Shown: positions 42,112 through 51,934, counted from the first letter of the stretch. The stretch: 64,000 nt of DNA from Sporomusa sphaeroides DSM 2875 (GCF_001941975.2 NZ_CP146991.1:2094524-2158523), one strand, 5' to 3'. Numbers and translations are program-made. Notes: a model not told the origin generated them from the sequence alone.

Positions 42112-42645
42112 ATTAGCAAAGAAACTTTAAAGATCAATGAAGAAATTCGCGCCAGGGAAATTCGATTGGTCGGCAACGCCAATGAACAGTTAGGGATTAT
42201 GTCGCTGAGAGACGCGTTACGTTTAGCAGCTGAGCAAAATCTTGACTTAGTCGAAGTAGCACCAACTGCCAAACCGCCAGTATGCCGGATTATGGATTTC
42301 GGTAAATTCAGGTATGAGCAGCAAAAACGCGACAAAGAAGTCAAAAAGAAGCAAAAGGTAATTACGCTTAAAGAGGTTAAACTCCGTCCGAATATTGAGG
42401 ACCATGATTTTAATGTTAAGCTGAAAAATGCCCAGCGTTTCTTGGAAGATGGCGATAAAGTCAAGGTAACTATCATGTTCAGAGGTAGAGAACTTTCTCA
42501 TCCCGAACTTGGTAAGCAAGTGCTTGTAAGAATGGCGACCTTGCTTAAGGATATGGCTAATATCGAACGTGAGGCTAAGCTCGAAGGTAAAAATATGATT
42601 ATGATTGTAGCTCCTAAGCCCAACACTACGCAATCCAGCACATAA
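42112..42645 (+). CDS. infC: Translation initiation factor IF-3, ATT start
   Basis: IF-3 (177 residues) binds the 30S subunit and proofreads initiator tRNA. The ATT codon at 42112 is in frame, preceded by AGGAGGTGA, and gives the expected N-terminus (M)SKETLKINEEIRAREIRLVG; ATT initiation is the classic autoregulatory device of infC. Standard start codons inside (for example 42163/42166) would cut the N-terminal domain. The linker 'FGKFRYEQQKRDKEVKKKQK' and C-domain 'LRPNIEDHDFNVKLKNA' are typical. Confidence 0.95.
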   Translation: MSKETLKINEEIRAREIRLVGNANEQLGIMSLRDALRLAAEQNLDLVEVAPTAKPPVCRIMDFGKFRYEQQKRDKEVKKKQKVITLKEVKLRPNIEDHDFNVKLKNAQRFLEDGDKVKVTIMFRGRELSHPELGKQVLVRMATLLKDMANIEREAKLEGKNMIMIVAPKPNTTQSST

Positions 42646-42666
42646 ATAGAAAGGGGATATCCAATA

Positions 42667-42864
42667 ATGCCAAAAATGAAAACCCGTAGAAGTGCCGCAA
42701 AACGCTTTAGAGTGACTGGCAGCGGTGAATTTAAACGCGCCAAAGCTTTCAAGAGCCATATTCTTGAGAAAAAATCTCCGGCCCGTAAACGCAACCTGCG
42801 TAAAGCCACTATGGTTAGCAAGTCTGATCATGAGCGCGTAGTAAAAATGCTTCCTTACGCATAG
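42667..42864 (+). CDS. rpmI: Ribosomal protein L35
   Basis: Very basic 65-residue protein of the 50S subunit, starting '[20 protein letters not shown]' as in L35 of all bacteria. Ribosome binding site AAGGGG before the ATG. Middle gene of infC-rpmI-rplT. Confidence 0.97.
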   Translation: MPKMKTRRSAAKRFRVTGSGEFKRAKAFKSHILEKKSPARKRNLRKATMVSKSDHERVVKMLPYA

Positions 42865-42906
42865 AATCAAACAATTTATTTATAAGTACATCAGGAGGTA
42901 TGTGAC

Positions 42907-43260
42907 ATGCCAAGAGTTAAAAAAGGTGTTACTGCACATAGACGACATAAAAAGATTCTTAAATTAGCTAAAGGCTATCGCGGTTCCAAGAGCAAGCTGT
43001 TTAAAAAAGCAAATGAAACAGTGATGAAAGCTCTGTATTATGCCCGCCGCGACCGCCGCGCCAAAAAAGGTGATTTCCGTAAATTATGGATTACCCGGAT
43101 TAATGCTGCCGCTCGTATTAACGGTATCTCCTACAGCCAGCTGATCAATGGACTGAAAAAAGCCGGGGTAGAAGTTAACCGTAAAATGTTAGCCGATATG
43201 GCAGTTAACGATATGCCTGCATTTGGTAAACTGGTAAGCACTGCAAAAGAACAACTGTAG
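42907..43260 (+). CDS. rplT: Ribosomal protein L20
   Basis: A 117-residue 50S assembly protein and the autorepressor of this operon. Its N-terminus '[20 protein letters not shown]' and '[15 protein letters not shown]' are canonical. The operon ends with a stem-loop at 43268-43303. Confidence 0.98.
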   Translation: MPRVKKGVTAHRRHKKILKLAKGYRGSKSKLFKKANETVMKALYYARRDRRAKKGDFRKLWITRINAAARINGISYSQLINGLKKAGVEVNRKMLADMAVNDMPAFGKLVSTAKEQL

Positions 43261-43267
43261 ATTTCAA

Positions 43268-43303
43268 TCAAAACTTCCGGATAATTCCGGGAGTTTTTTA
43301 TTT
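43268..43303 (+). terminator. Terminator of infC-rpmI-rplT
   Basis: AACTTCCGG and CCGGGAGTT arms around ATAATT, followed by a T run that merges with repeat copy D. Confidence 0.75.
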
Positions 43304-43393
43304 TATCCTGATAGAAAGTATAACTTTCGCCTGGATCAGGGCAACATCGGCTTCCACCCTTCGCTGAGGCTCGGCGCAAGCCGTGTTTTCTTT
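43302..43393 (+). repeat. Intergenic palindromic repeat family 1, copy D
   Basis: TTTATCCTGATAGAAAGTAT to GCAAGCCGTGTTTTCTTT, same orientation as copy A; CGGCTTCCACCC replaces the usual CGGCTTGTGCC on the left arm of the second hairpin. Confidence 0.82.
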
Positions 43394-43477
43394 ATGGATG
43401 TATAATATTTATAAATATAGGAATTACTATAGGCAATTCAATAAACGTTTAGCAATAAAATCCATAAATGGAGACTT

Positions 43478-43508
43478 GATTCAGATGGGTTTTGACCCCA
43501 TCTGAATC
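43478..43508. repeat. Strong isolated hairpin
   Basis: GATTCAGATGGG and CCCATCTGAATC form a perfect 12-pair stem with a seven-base loop in the rplT-fba gap. No T run follows, so it does not look like a normal terminator. It adjoins repeat family 3 copy 2. Confidence 0.7.
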
Positions 43509-43518
43509 TTAGTCGGAA

Positions 43519-43612
43519 TTATCCAGGGACTTAGCCGCTCGCCTGTGCCCGTAAGGGGATAACTTCCAGCTTGCAGAAGCGGGAGTCTTAGAGCGGGTTA
43601 GTCATCGGATAA
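43519..43612 (-). repeat. Palindromic repeat family 3, copy 2 (long form)
   Basis: About 94 bases; the reverse complement starts TTATCCGATGACTAACCCGC and ends GAGCGGCTAAGTCCCTGGAT, like copy 1 at 27025. The two ends are imperfect inverted repeats of one another. The remaining A/T-rich sequence to 43760 includes a TATAAT at 43657, a possible -10 box of the aldolase gene. Confidence 0.65.
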
Positions 43613-43760
43613 AAAGATTATGTAGTGTGAAAAATTTGATTTTTTTAAATTTTTATTATAATGGCAGGTTTTTTTAGGGTAGTGGCGAATAAAATGGATA
43701 TAGGAGAATTCCAGTACAACTACATATTGGCGTAATAAAACAAAAAAGGAGGAGTTAGAC

Positions 43761-44609
43761 TTGGCCCTGGTAACAATGAAAGAATTACTTCAGGATGCAA
43801 GAAAAAGAAAGTATGCTGTAGGCGGTTTTAACGTATTTAATTTTGAGACTTTAGGCGCGGTTATTGAGGTGGCAGAAGAACTAAAAACTCCCCTGGTGCT
43901 TGGCATTCCCGAGCGTTTGTTTAAATTTGTCGATGTTGATACACTGAGTGCTGCCATGAGCAGAGCTGCGCAGAAGGCTTCTGTGCCTGTTGCTCTCCAT
44001 CTTGATCATGGTTATACTTATGAAGGAGTGATGAAAGCCATTCGCTGGGGCTTCACTTCTGTTATGTTTGATGGTTCAGCCCTGGCGTTTGAGGACAACT
44101 TAAAACGTACCAAAGAAATTACCCGCATAGCCCATTCTCTCGGTGTATCTGTCGAGGGTGAATTGGGCTATGTTGGTTGTTACGGCAATATTCACGATAT
44201 ACAAGAGGAAAATTTGGTTAAACCCGAACTGGCCCAGAGTTTTGTGGAAAAAACTAAAGTGGATGCTTTGGCAGTGGCTGTAGGGACTAACCACGGAGTA
44301 TACCGCGGCGGTACTAAACTTAACTTCTCCCGTTTATCGGAACTCAACAATGCGGTAAACGTACCCTTGGTTATGCATGGTGGCTCAAAACTGACCAGAG
44401 AGGAATATCAAAGCTCAATTCAGTCAGGTATAACAAAAGTCAACATTGCCACCGATATGTCAATGGCTGCCGGCGAAACCTTAAGAAATGAACTTACTAA
44501 AAATCAGTCTGCCAATTACATTCAACTCATGTCAACAGTAAAAAAAGGTGTAAAAGATTCAGTCCGCCGGTATATGCTATCCTTTGACTGCATCTCAAAG
44601 GCAATATAG
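43761..44609 (+). CDS. Class II fructose-bisphosphate aldolase family protein
   Basis: Zinc-dependent ketose-bisphosphate aldolase of 282 residues. Zinc ligands lie in 'LHLDHGYTYEG', 'GTNHGVYRGG' and 'VMHGGSKLT'; the catalytic aspartate is in LDHG. The phosphate loop reads HGGSK where the usual form is HGGSG, and the segment after it differs from the standard enzyme, so the true substrate could be another ketose bisphosphate. TTG 43761 follows AAGGAGGAG. Monocistronic with a strong terminator. Confidence 0.83.
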   Translation: MALVTMKELLQDARKRKYAVGGFNVFNFETLGAVIEVAEELKTPLVLGIPERLFKFVDVDTLSAAMSRAAQKASVPVALHLDHGYTYEGVMKAIRWGFTSVMFDGSALAFEDNLKRTKEITRIAHSLGVSVEGELGYVGCYGNIHDIQEENLVKPELAQSFVEKTKVDALAVAVGTNHGVYRGGTKLNFSRLSELNNAVNVPLVMHGGSKLTREEYQSSIQSGITKVNIATDMSMAAGETLRNELTKNQSANYIQLMSTVKKGVKDSVRRYMLSFDCISKAI

Positions 44610-44627
44610 CAAAAAAAACAATTATTT

Positions 44628-44662
44628 AATACCCCCGGTATTGGAAATCCGGGGGTATTTTC
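44628..44662 (+). terminator. Terminator after the aldolase gene
   Basis: TACCCCCGG and CCGGGGGTA arms followed by four T. Confidence 0.85.
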
Positions 44663-44693
44663 ATGCCTGCTGCAAATTAGTTTATGCCAAATC

Positions 44694-44722
44694 TTGTTTA
44701 CTTTTCTTGTTTTGGGTATAAT
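44694..44722 (+). promoter_or_regulatory. Promoter of the potassium uptake operon
   Basis: TTGTTT and TATAAT with a 17-base spacer about 30 bases before the KtrB start. Confidence 0.65.
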
Positions 44723-44755
44723 CTTTAAGTATAGCTGAATGCAGAGGTGGAAATT

Positions 44756-46123
44756 TTGGCGCATAAAATCGCTAATTTGCTTAATATCGCAGAGTGGAAA
44801 CTTACTCCCTATCAGGTATTGGTGTTGAGTTTCGCCGGACTGATACTTGTAGGAACTTTGCTTTTGATGACACCCTTGGCTTCCGTCACCGGTGAAGGCC
44901 TGAGCTTTGTGGATGCTCTGTTTACCGCAACATCGGCTGTTTGCGTAACTGGTTTGACAGTGGTCAATATTGGTACATATTTTTCCCTGTTTGGACAACT
45001 TGTGTTAATTAGCCTGGTTCAGGTAGGCGGTCTGGGAATTATGGCTATGACTACCCTGATGGCAATACTGATAGGCAAAAGGATCAATCTGAAGGAACGG
45101 CTGTTGATGCAGGAGGCTTTGAATCAACTTACCGTAGCGGGTGTTGTACGTCTTACCCAGTATATTATCAAGGTGACTCTGCTCATTGAATTTATTGGCG
45201 GTACTTTTTTGGCTATTCGTTTATATTCCGATTTGGGACTTAAGGGGATTTACTTTGGCTACTGGCACGCAGTTTCTTCATTCTGTAATGCGGGATTTGA
45301 CTTATTTGGCAGCATAACCGGTAATTTTTCCAGTGCCATAGGCTATGCAGAGGATATCGTCGTCAATCTTATTATAACCTTCCTTATTATCCTGGGCGGT
45401 ATAGGTTTTACTGTTATTGCCGATGTTTGGACAAACCGGCGGTTCTCCAAGTTCTCACTGCATACCAAAGTAGTGTTGTTTACAACACTTGTACTCATTG
45501 TTTTAGGTGCGTTGGTAATTTTTCTGCTGGAATATGATAATCATGGAACTATGGCTAATTTATCATGGAATGGGAAAGTTATGGCCAGCTACTTCCAATC
45601 AGTAACTGCCCGTTCTGCCGGCTGGAATACGGTAGATATGAGCAATCTTACAGATGCCACTTTATTTTTTATGATAATCCTAATGTTTATTGGCGCTTCA
45701 CCGGCCTCGACAGGTGGTGGGATTAAAACTTCGACAGCCTGTGTTTTGGTTGCGGCCACTTGGGCACTAATCCGGGGAAGAAGTGATGTCGAATTATTTG
45801 GGCGGCGAATTCCCTATGGGATTGTTTATAAGGCTCTTGCCGTTATGTTAATATCTGCACTGGCCGTGATTTTTGTAACCATGATGTTAACCATTACCGA
45901 AAATCAAGAGTTTATTAGGCTGCTGTTTGAAGTAATATCGGCCTTTAGCACCACCGGACTAACAACAGGAATTACAACAACCCTGACAACTTCGGGTAAG
46001 CTCTGGCTTGTTTTTACTATGTTTGCCGGACGTGTCGGCCCGGTCACGCTGGCGTTGGCTTTGGCATTAAAAGCCCGCAAAGGCAATTTACAATACCCTG
46101 AAGGTAAAGTTATCATAGGTTAA
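44756..46123 (+). CDS. ktrB: Potassium uptake protein KtrB (Trk/Ktr family)
   Basis: Membrane subunit of a Ktr/Trk K+ channel-transporter, 455 residues with the four-fold M1-P-M2 plan. Selectivity-filter loops are recognisable: 'TSAVCVTGLTVV', 'VSSFCNAGFDLFG', 'ARSAGWNTVDMS' and 'STTGLTTGIT'. Possible starts are GTG 44747 and TTG 44756; AGAGGTGG overlaps the GTG, so I chose TTG. KtrA follows after 16 bases. Potassium uptake is a common target of c-di-AMP, though no riboswitch is seen here. Confidence 0.92.
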   Translation: MAHKIANLLNIAEWKLTPYQVLVLSFAGLILVGTLLLMTPLASVTGEGLSFVDALFTATSAVCVTGLTVVNIGTYFSLFGQLVLISLVQVGGLGIMAMTTLMAILIGKRINLKERLLMQEALNQLTVAGVVRLTQYIIKVTLLIEFIGGTFLAIRLYSDLGLKGIYFGYWHAVSSFCNAGFDLFGSITGNFSSAIGYAEDIVVNLIITFLIILGGIGFTVIADVWTNRRFSKFSLHTKVVLFTTLVLIVLGALVIFLLEYDNHGTMANLSWNGKVMASYFQSVTARSAGWNTVDMSNLTDATLFFMIILMFIGASPASTGGGIKTSTACVLVAATWALIRGRSDVELFGRRIPYGIVYKALAVMLISALAVIFVTMMLTITENQEFIRLLFEVISAFSTTGLTTGITTTLTTSGKLWLVFTMFAGRVGPVTLALALALKARKGNLQYPEGKVIIG

Positions 46124-46139
46124 GAGAAGAGGGAGAGAA

Positions 46140-46808
46140 TTGGCAGTAAAAAATAAGACCAAGCAATTTGCTGTTATCGGCTTAGGGCGTTTTGGCACAA
46201 GTGTTGCCAGGGCCTTATATCTGCTCGGGTATGAAGTGCTGGCAATTGACGCCGATGAAGAACAGGTGCAAAAGTTTAGTGAGGAAGTCACCCATGTTGT
46301 CCAGGCAGATACCACTGATGAAAACTCACTTAAAGCATTAGGTATCCGAAACTTTGATGTAGTTATTGTCGCCATTGGCGAGAATATGCAGGCTAATGTG
46401 TTTACCACTTTGCTGTTAAAAGATCTTGGCGTAAAACATATTGTGGCAAAAGCCCGCAATGAATTGCACGGAAAAATGCTGGAGAAAATTGGCGCAGACC
46501 GTGTTGTTTATCCTGAACGTGATATGGGGCAGCGGGTGGCCCATAACCTGGTGTCAACCAATGTACTGGAGTATATTGAGTTATCTCCTAATTTGAGTAT
46601 TGTTGAAATCACTGCCCCCAAAGCCTTAGTGGGTCAAAGCCTGGCTGAAGCTGATCTCCGGGCAAAATATAAAGTTAATGTGGTAGCGATGAAGCGGGGC
46701 GAGCAGGTGACTGCACCGCCACAGCCTAATGAAAAAATTGCTAAAGGGGATATTCTGATTATTGTGGGAGAAAGCCAGGGGGTACAAAAGCTGGAGGAAT
46801 TAGAATGA
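46140..46808 (+). CDS. ktrA: Potassium uptake regulatory subunit KtrA (TrkA family)
   Basis: Cytosolic gating ring subunit of 222 residues. RCK_N with nucleotide-binding 'VIGLGRFGTSVARAL' (residues about 11-25), the acidic 'AIDADEEQVQKF' strand end and an RCK_C domain (about 135-220). RCK_C domains can bind c-di-AMP. Start TTG 46140 follows GAGGGAGAG. The end overlaps the methyltransferase start by four bases (ATGA). Confidence 0.93.
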   Translation: MAVKNKTKQFAVIGLGRFGTSVARALYLLGYEVLAIDADEEQVQKFSEEVTHVVQADTTDENSLKALGIRNFDVVIVAIGENMQANVFTTLLLKDLGVKHIVAKARNELHGKMLEKIGADRVVYPERDMGQRVAHNLVSTNVLEYIELSPNLSIVEITAPKALVGQSLAEADLRAKYKVNVVAMKRGEQVTAPPQPNEKIAKGDILIIVGESQGVQKLEELE

Positions 46809-47617
46809 GTGAGTTTATTTCCAGTCCGGCAAACAGGCTGATTAAAGAAGTTGTTTCCCTTAAACAAAAAAAATACCGGGATAGCCTGGGCTTATTTATC
46901 GCGGAAGGCGTGCGCCTGATAGAAGAATGTGCTGTTGCCGGGTGGTCTGTCGCAACCTGCATTTATACGGAAGCGGCGGCTGCCAGAGACCGGACGCGCA
47001 GCCTGATTGAGAGGCTGGAAAAGTTAAATTGTCAGCTGGCAGTGGTTCCTGACAGCCTTTATAACAAGATTTCCGATACGGAACAACCTCAGGGAATTAT
47101 GGTAATAGTAAAAAAACGTCAGGCTACCCTGGAAAGCATGGTGGCTGCCGGTGAAAACCCTCCCTTGGTTGTGGTACTTGACGGTATTCAGGACCCCGGC
47201 AATGTTGGAACCATTATCCGTACCGCAGATGCCGCCGGTTGTACCGGAGTAATTGCGCTTAAAGGCTCAGCCGATATCTATGCCGGTAAAACCGTGCGGG
47301 CCAGCATGGGATCGCTGTTTCATCTGCCGGTTGTTGAAGGGATAACTTCGTTAGAACTGATTACCTGGCTTCAGCGCTGCAGAGTTAGGCTGCTGGCAAC
47401 CAGTTTGCAGCAATCAGAACTGTACTACCGGACCAGGCTTGCCTGTCCTGTGGCGATTGTTTTGGGAAATGAAGGTCAGGGTGTCAGTCCCGAATTACTG
47501 GAAGCCGCTGACAGTTGTGTGAATATACCGCTTATTGGCCAGGCCGAATCGCTCAATGTAGCAGTTGCTGCCGGTATAATCCTGTATGAAGCGGTAAGAC
47601 AGCGGTCAACCTTGTAA
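46805..47617 (+). CDS. TrmH/SpoU family RNA 2'-O-methyltransferase (YsgA-like)
   Basis: SPOUT methyltransferase of 270 residues with an N-terminal substrate-binding domain and the trefoil knot motifs 'LDGIQDPGNVGTIIRTADAAG', 'VLGNEGQGVSPELLEAAD' and 'IPLIGQAESLNVAVAAGIILYE' (each a known SpoU motif). YsgA lies before pheS in Bacillus, as here. Substrate (23S rRNA or tRNA) is not certain. ATG overlaps ktrA by four bases. Confidence 0.9.
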   Translation: MSEFISSPANRLIKEVVSLKQKKYRDSLGLFIAEGVRLIEECAVAGWSVATCIYTEAAAARDRTRSLIERLEKLNCQLAVVPDSLYNKISDTEQPQGIMVIVKKRQATLESMVAAGENPPLVVVLDGIQDPGNVGTIIRTADAAGCTGVIALKGSADIYAGKTVRASMGSLFHLPVVEGITSLELITWLQRCRVRLLATSLQQSELYYRTRLACPVAIVLGNEGQGVSPELLEAADSCVNIPLIGQAESLNVAVAAGIILYEAVRQRSTL

Positions 47618-47640
47618 TTTTTACAAGGCTGTGATATAAT
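47612..47640 (+). promoter_or_regulatory. Promoter before the YqzL-like microgene and pheST
   Basis: TTGTAA and TATAAT with a 17-base spacer. The -35 box overlaps the stop of the methyltransferase gene and lies in a small palindrome (CCTTGTAA/TTACAAGG). Confidence 0.65.
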
Positions 47641-47694
47641 ACGGTTAGCAATAATGGAGATACTGATTACGGACAGAGAGGGTGTGGTCTTACG

Positions 47695-47784
47695 ATGATG
47701 ACCGCCGAATTTTTCTGGAGAATGTTTGAAGCTACCGGTTCCATTGCTGCGTATTTGTGGTATAAACGCTTACGGTTGCAATAA
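47695..47784 (+). CDS. YqzL-like microprotein, 29 residues
   Basis: A very short ORF, MMTAEFFWRMFEATGSIAAY followed by LWYKRLRLQ, between a promoter and the pheS T-box. It repeats the YqzL pattern seen at 8997-9182 (W-x2-F-x2-TG-x-I-x-AYL-x-Y). Ribosome binding site candidate GAGAGGG lies about 13 bases before the tandem ATGs. It ends at a possible second promoter (TTGCAA at 47776). The pattern match makes it likely to be translated, but the function is unknown; it could also be a leader peptide. Confidence 0.6.
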   Translation: MMTAEFFWRMFEATGSIAAYLWYKRLRLQ

Positions 47785-47804
47785 GTTAATAGTCATTTTA
47801 TGTA

Positions 47805-48040
47805 AGTACAATGAGGAAGAGAGTATGTTAGTTATGTTTCTACAGGGAGGATGCTGCCAAAGATTGCGAGCAGCGCTGAAACAGCTGGCAGAAGTTCACT
47901 TCTGAGTATCTGGGCTGAAGGGATAGGCTATTCTGTGTAGGTCTGGCGTTTTTTCCGCGTTACAGGAAATCGAGTGTAATTAGGGTGGTACCGCGAAGTC
48001 AAGACTTTCGCCCCTTGGGGCTGGAAGTCTTTTTATTTTT
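47805..48040 (+). promoter_or_regulatory. Phenylalanyl T-box leader
   Basis: T-box core AGGGTGGTACCGCG at 47982-47995, then the terminator (AGACTTTCGCCCC/GGGGCTGGAAGTCT) and T run. A TTC triplet at 47895-47897 in a Stem I loop is the candidate Phe specifier. It controls pheS-pheT. Confidence 0.92.
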
Positions 48041-48048
48041 ATTTTTAG

Positions 48049-49080
<1,032 letters not shown>

Positions 49081-49102
49081 AGGCAGGTAAAGGAGGAAAG
49101 TT

Positions 49103-51532
49103 ATGAGAGCGTCAATAAAATGGCTTCAAGATTATGTAGAAATTAAAGAAACACCGGAAAAACTGGCAGACATGCTGACTATGGCCGGTATTCCAGTCGA
49201 AGCTGTGGAACGATTAGGACAAAATATATCAGGTGTAGTTACCGGTAAAGTGCTGGAGATGCTTCCCCATCCTGATGCAGATAAATTATCGGTATGCAAA
49301 GTCGACATTGGTACCGAAGTGGTTACCATCGTGACCGGAGCTACCAACGTCCGGCAGGACCATATCGTTCCTGTAGCCACCGTTGGAGCTTCTTTGCCTA
49401 ACGGGATGAGTATTCAACCGACAAAACTCCGGGGGCTGTTGTCTAACGGAATGTTATGCTCGACAGAAGAGCTTGCTATTGACAACAAACTGGTGTCCCC
49501 TGAGGCTAGAAACGGCATTTATATTCTGCCTGCAGACACGGAAATCGGTATAGATATTCGTACAGCCCTGGGGCTGGACGATGTCGTGCTTGAGTTTGAA
49601 CTTACTGCTAACAGAGCCGACTGCTTCAGCATCATTGGCATTGCCCGGGAGATTGCCGTGCTTACCGGTGCTTCTTTGAAAAAGCCAATGCTTAATTTAA
49701 AAGAAGCAGGTACAGAAAAGGCTAACAATATGACCAGTATCCAGATAGAGGATTCCGATCTTTGTTCACGGTTTGCCGCAAGAATCTTAACCAATATTAA
49801 AGTAGGGCCATCACCTGCCTGGATGCAGCACAAAATTCAGGCTGCCGGTATGCGGCCGATTAACAATGTTGTTGATGTGACCAATTTTGTTATGCTGGAA
49901 TTAGGTCAGCCGATGCATGCTTATGATTATAATCTGTTGGCGCGTCATAGCCTGATTGTCCGCAAACCCAACCCGGGTGAAAAACTGACTACCCTTGATG
50001 GAGTTAAGCGGGAACTTGCTCCTGACATGCTGGTGATTGCCGATGCCGTACAGGCTGTTGGCATCGCCGGGGTAATGGGCGGGCTGGCTACTGAGGTTAC
50101 GGCCAATACCCAAAATGTTTTGCTGGAAGCCGCTTCGTTTAAAGGAGCAAGTATTCGCCGCACTTCCCGGGCCTTAGGACTTCGCTCGGAAGCATCCGGA
50201 CGTTTTGAACGCGGTGTAGACACGGCTAATGTTATTAAGGCTCTTGACCGGGCTGCCACACTGCTTGAAGATATGGGAGCCTGCCAGGTGTGCCCGGGTA
50301 TTGTTGATGCGTATCCTGAGATGCAGCTGCCTAAGCAAATTGTTTTTACTCCTAAGCAAATTAACAGCTATCTTGGTACCAATATACCGGCAAATGCAAT
50401 GGTTGATATACTAAAACGTCTGGAGTTCGAGGTTGATGCCGGGCCGGAAAAAATTACAGTGACTGTGCCGACCTGGCGTGGGGATGTAACTTTGCCGGCC
50501 GATATTTGTGAGGAAATTGCCAGGATTTATGGCTATCACAATGTGCCGTCCACGACACCGGCAGGCAGTATGTTGCAAGGCAAACAGAATTATTCGCAGA
50601 ACCTTGTCGACAAAGTGAAGGCCGTCCTGACAGGCAGTGGTTTTTCGGAAATTGTTTCCCTGAGCTTTTCTCATCCGGATACCTTTGATAAACTAAATAT
50701 TCCTGCCGACAGCCGGCTGCGCCAGGCTATTGAGGTTTTAAACCCTATTACCGATGATTTCCCGATTTTGCGTACAACTTTGCTGGGCGGCGTAATGGAT
50801 ACCATTGTCCGCAATCTTTCCCGCAAGAATGAAGATTTGAAAATATATGAAGTCGGAGCCGTATACTGCCCGGAAACCCTGCCGCTTAGTGATCTGCCAC
50901 AGGAACCGCTGATGCTGTGTGGAGCTATGCTTGGCAAACGCCAGGCGATGGCCTGGAATCAGGGAAGAGATAATGTCGATTTCTTTGATGCCAAAGGTGC
51001 TGTCGAAGCGATCCTGGAAGGACTGGCAATTGCCGGTTATTCTGTAGCAATAGGCCAAAATCCATCACTGCACCCTGGAAAAACTGCAGTCATTCAAAAA
51101 GATGGCGATGTTCTGGGAATGATTGGTGAAGTTCATCCGGCTGTTTTAGATGCTTACGCAATAACAAAAAAAGTCTATGTATTTGAATTGCATATTGCAG
51201 CATTGATCAAGCATGCCACAATAAAACCGGATTATCAGTCCTTGCCCAAGTTTCCGGCAATCACCCGCGACCTGGCTGTTGTTTTACCTGAACATATCCC
51301 CGCCTGTGAGGTAACAGCTGCCATTATCACAAACGGCGGTTCCTTGCTTACTGCTGTTCAATTGTTTGATGTTTATACCGGCCAACAAGTGACCAAAGGG
51401 TTCCGCAGCCTGGCATTTTCACTTACTTTCCAGGCCAACGACCGGACACTGACAGATATCGAGATCGATGAATATTATAAAAATATTGTTGCTGCGCTTG
51501 AAAGCACTTTTGCAGCTAAACTCCGGGAATAG
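49103..51532 (+). CDS. pheT: Phenylalanyl-tRNA synthetase beta subunit
   Basis: 809-residue editing and tRNA-binding subunit. Domains: tRNA-binding OB fold (about 40-150, 'VVTGKVLEMLPHPDADKLSVCKVD'), B3/B4 editing domain (about 210-385), B5 (about 400-470), and FDX-ACB anticodon domain at the C-terminus ('YQSLPKFPAITRDLAVVLPE'). All are intact. A terminator follows at 51583. Confidence 0.98.
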   Translation: MRASIKWLQDYVEIKETPEKLADMLTMAGIPVEAVERLGQNISGVVTGKVLEMLPHPDADKLSVCKVDIGTEVVTIVTGATNVRQDHIVPVATVGASLPNGMSIQPTKLRGLLSNGMLCSTEELAIDNKLVSPEARNGIYILPADTEIGIDIRTALGLDDVVLEFELTANRADCFSIIGIAREIAVLTGASLKKPMLNLKEAGTEKANNMTSIQIEDSDLCSRFAARILTNIKVGPSPAWMQHKIQAAGMRPINNVVDVTNFVMLELGQPMHAYDYNLLARHSLIVRKPNPGEKLTTLDGVKRELAPDMLVIADAVQAVGIAGVMGGLATEVTANTQNVLLEAASFKGASIRRTSRALGLRSEASGRFERGVDTANVIKALDRAATLLEDMGACQVCPGIVDAYPEMQLPKQIVFTPKQINSYLGTNIPANAMVDILKRLEFEVDAGPEKITVTVPTWRGDVTLPADICEEIARIYGYHNVPSTTPAGSMLQGKQNYSQNLVDKVKAVLTGSGFSEIVSLSFSHPDTFDKLNIPADSRLRQAIEVLNPITDDFPILRTTLLGGVMDTIVRNLSRKNEDLKIYEVGAVYCPETLPLSDLPQEPLMLCGAMLGKRQAMAWNQGRDNVDFFDAKGAVEAILEGLAIAGYSVAIGQNPSLHPGKTAVIQKDGDVLGMIGEVHPAVLDAYAITKKVYVFELHIAALIKHATIKPDYQSLPKFPAITRDLAVVLPEHIPACEVTAAIITNGGSLLTAVQLFDVYTGQQVTKGFRSLAFSLTFQANDRTLTDIEIDEYYKNIVAALESTFAAKLRE

Positions 51533-51582
51533 TCCGGTGTGTGTCCCAAATAGGAAATGTATTTAAGGAATAATGTGAATTT

Positions 51583-51612
51583 AAGGCGGGTTATCCCGCC
51601 TTTTTCTTTTTT
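51583..51612 (+). terminator. Terminator after pheST
   Basis: AAGGCGGG and CCCGCCTT arms with a T-rich tail. Confidence 0.85.
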
Positions 51613-51679
51613 TTAGCAGGAATTAGTTTTTGGCTGGTAGAAGTATATTCTGCAGTAAATATTTAACTTCAGGTGGATT

Positions 51680-51934
51680 ATGTCAGAAAAAAAAAGTAAG
51701 GTAACTGTTGAAATATACGGCGAAAGCTATGCATTGAAAGGCAATATTGAGCCGGAGCGAATTTTGCGTTTGGCAGCTATGCTGGATGAACGCATGAAAA
51801 AAACGGCTAAAGCCAACCTAAGACTGTCGCCCACTAAAATCGCCGTGTTGACAGCTTTAAATATTGCGGATGAATTTTTACGGTTAGAGCAAGATTATCT
51901 GGAGCTCCTTGAGCTAATAAAAGAAGATAAATAA
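51680..51934 (+). CDS. zapA: Cell division protein ZapA
   Basis: 84-residue FtsZ-ring stabiliser. N-terminal beta part ('KVTVEIYGESYALKGNIEPERI') and C-terminal coiled coil ('ADEFLRLEQDYLELLELIKEDK') fit ZapA/YshA. It lies downstream of pheT as in Bacillus. Ribosome binding site CAGGTGG is moderate. Followed by an unrelated membrane gene. Confidence 0.88.
   Translation: MSEKKSKVTVEIYGESYALKGNIEPERILRLAAMLDERMKKTAKANLRLSPTKIAVLTALNIADEFLRLEQDYLELLELIKEDK

Noticed and set aside
42166-42645. infC starting at a standard start codon
   Set aside because: This would remove the conserved N-terminal segment; ATT at 42112 has a full ribosome binding site and is the known infC start type.
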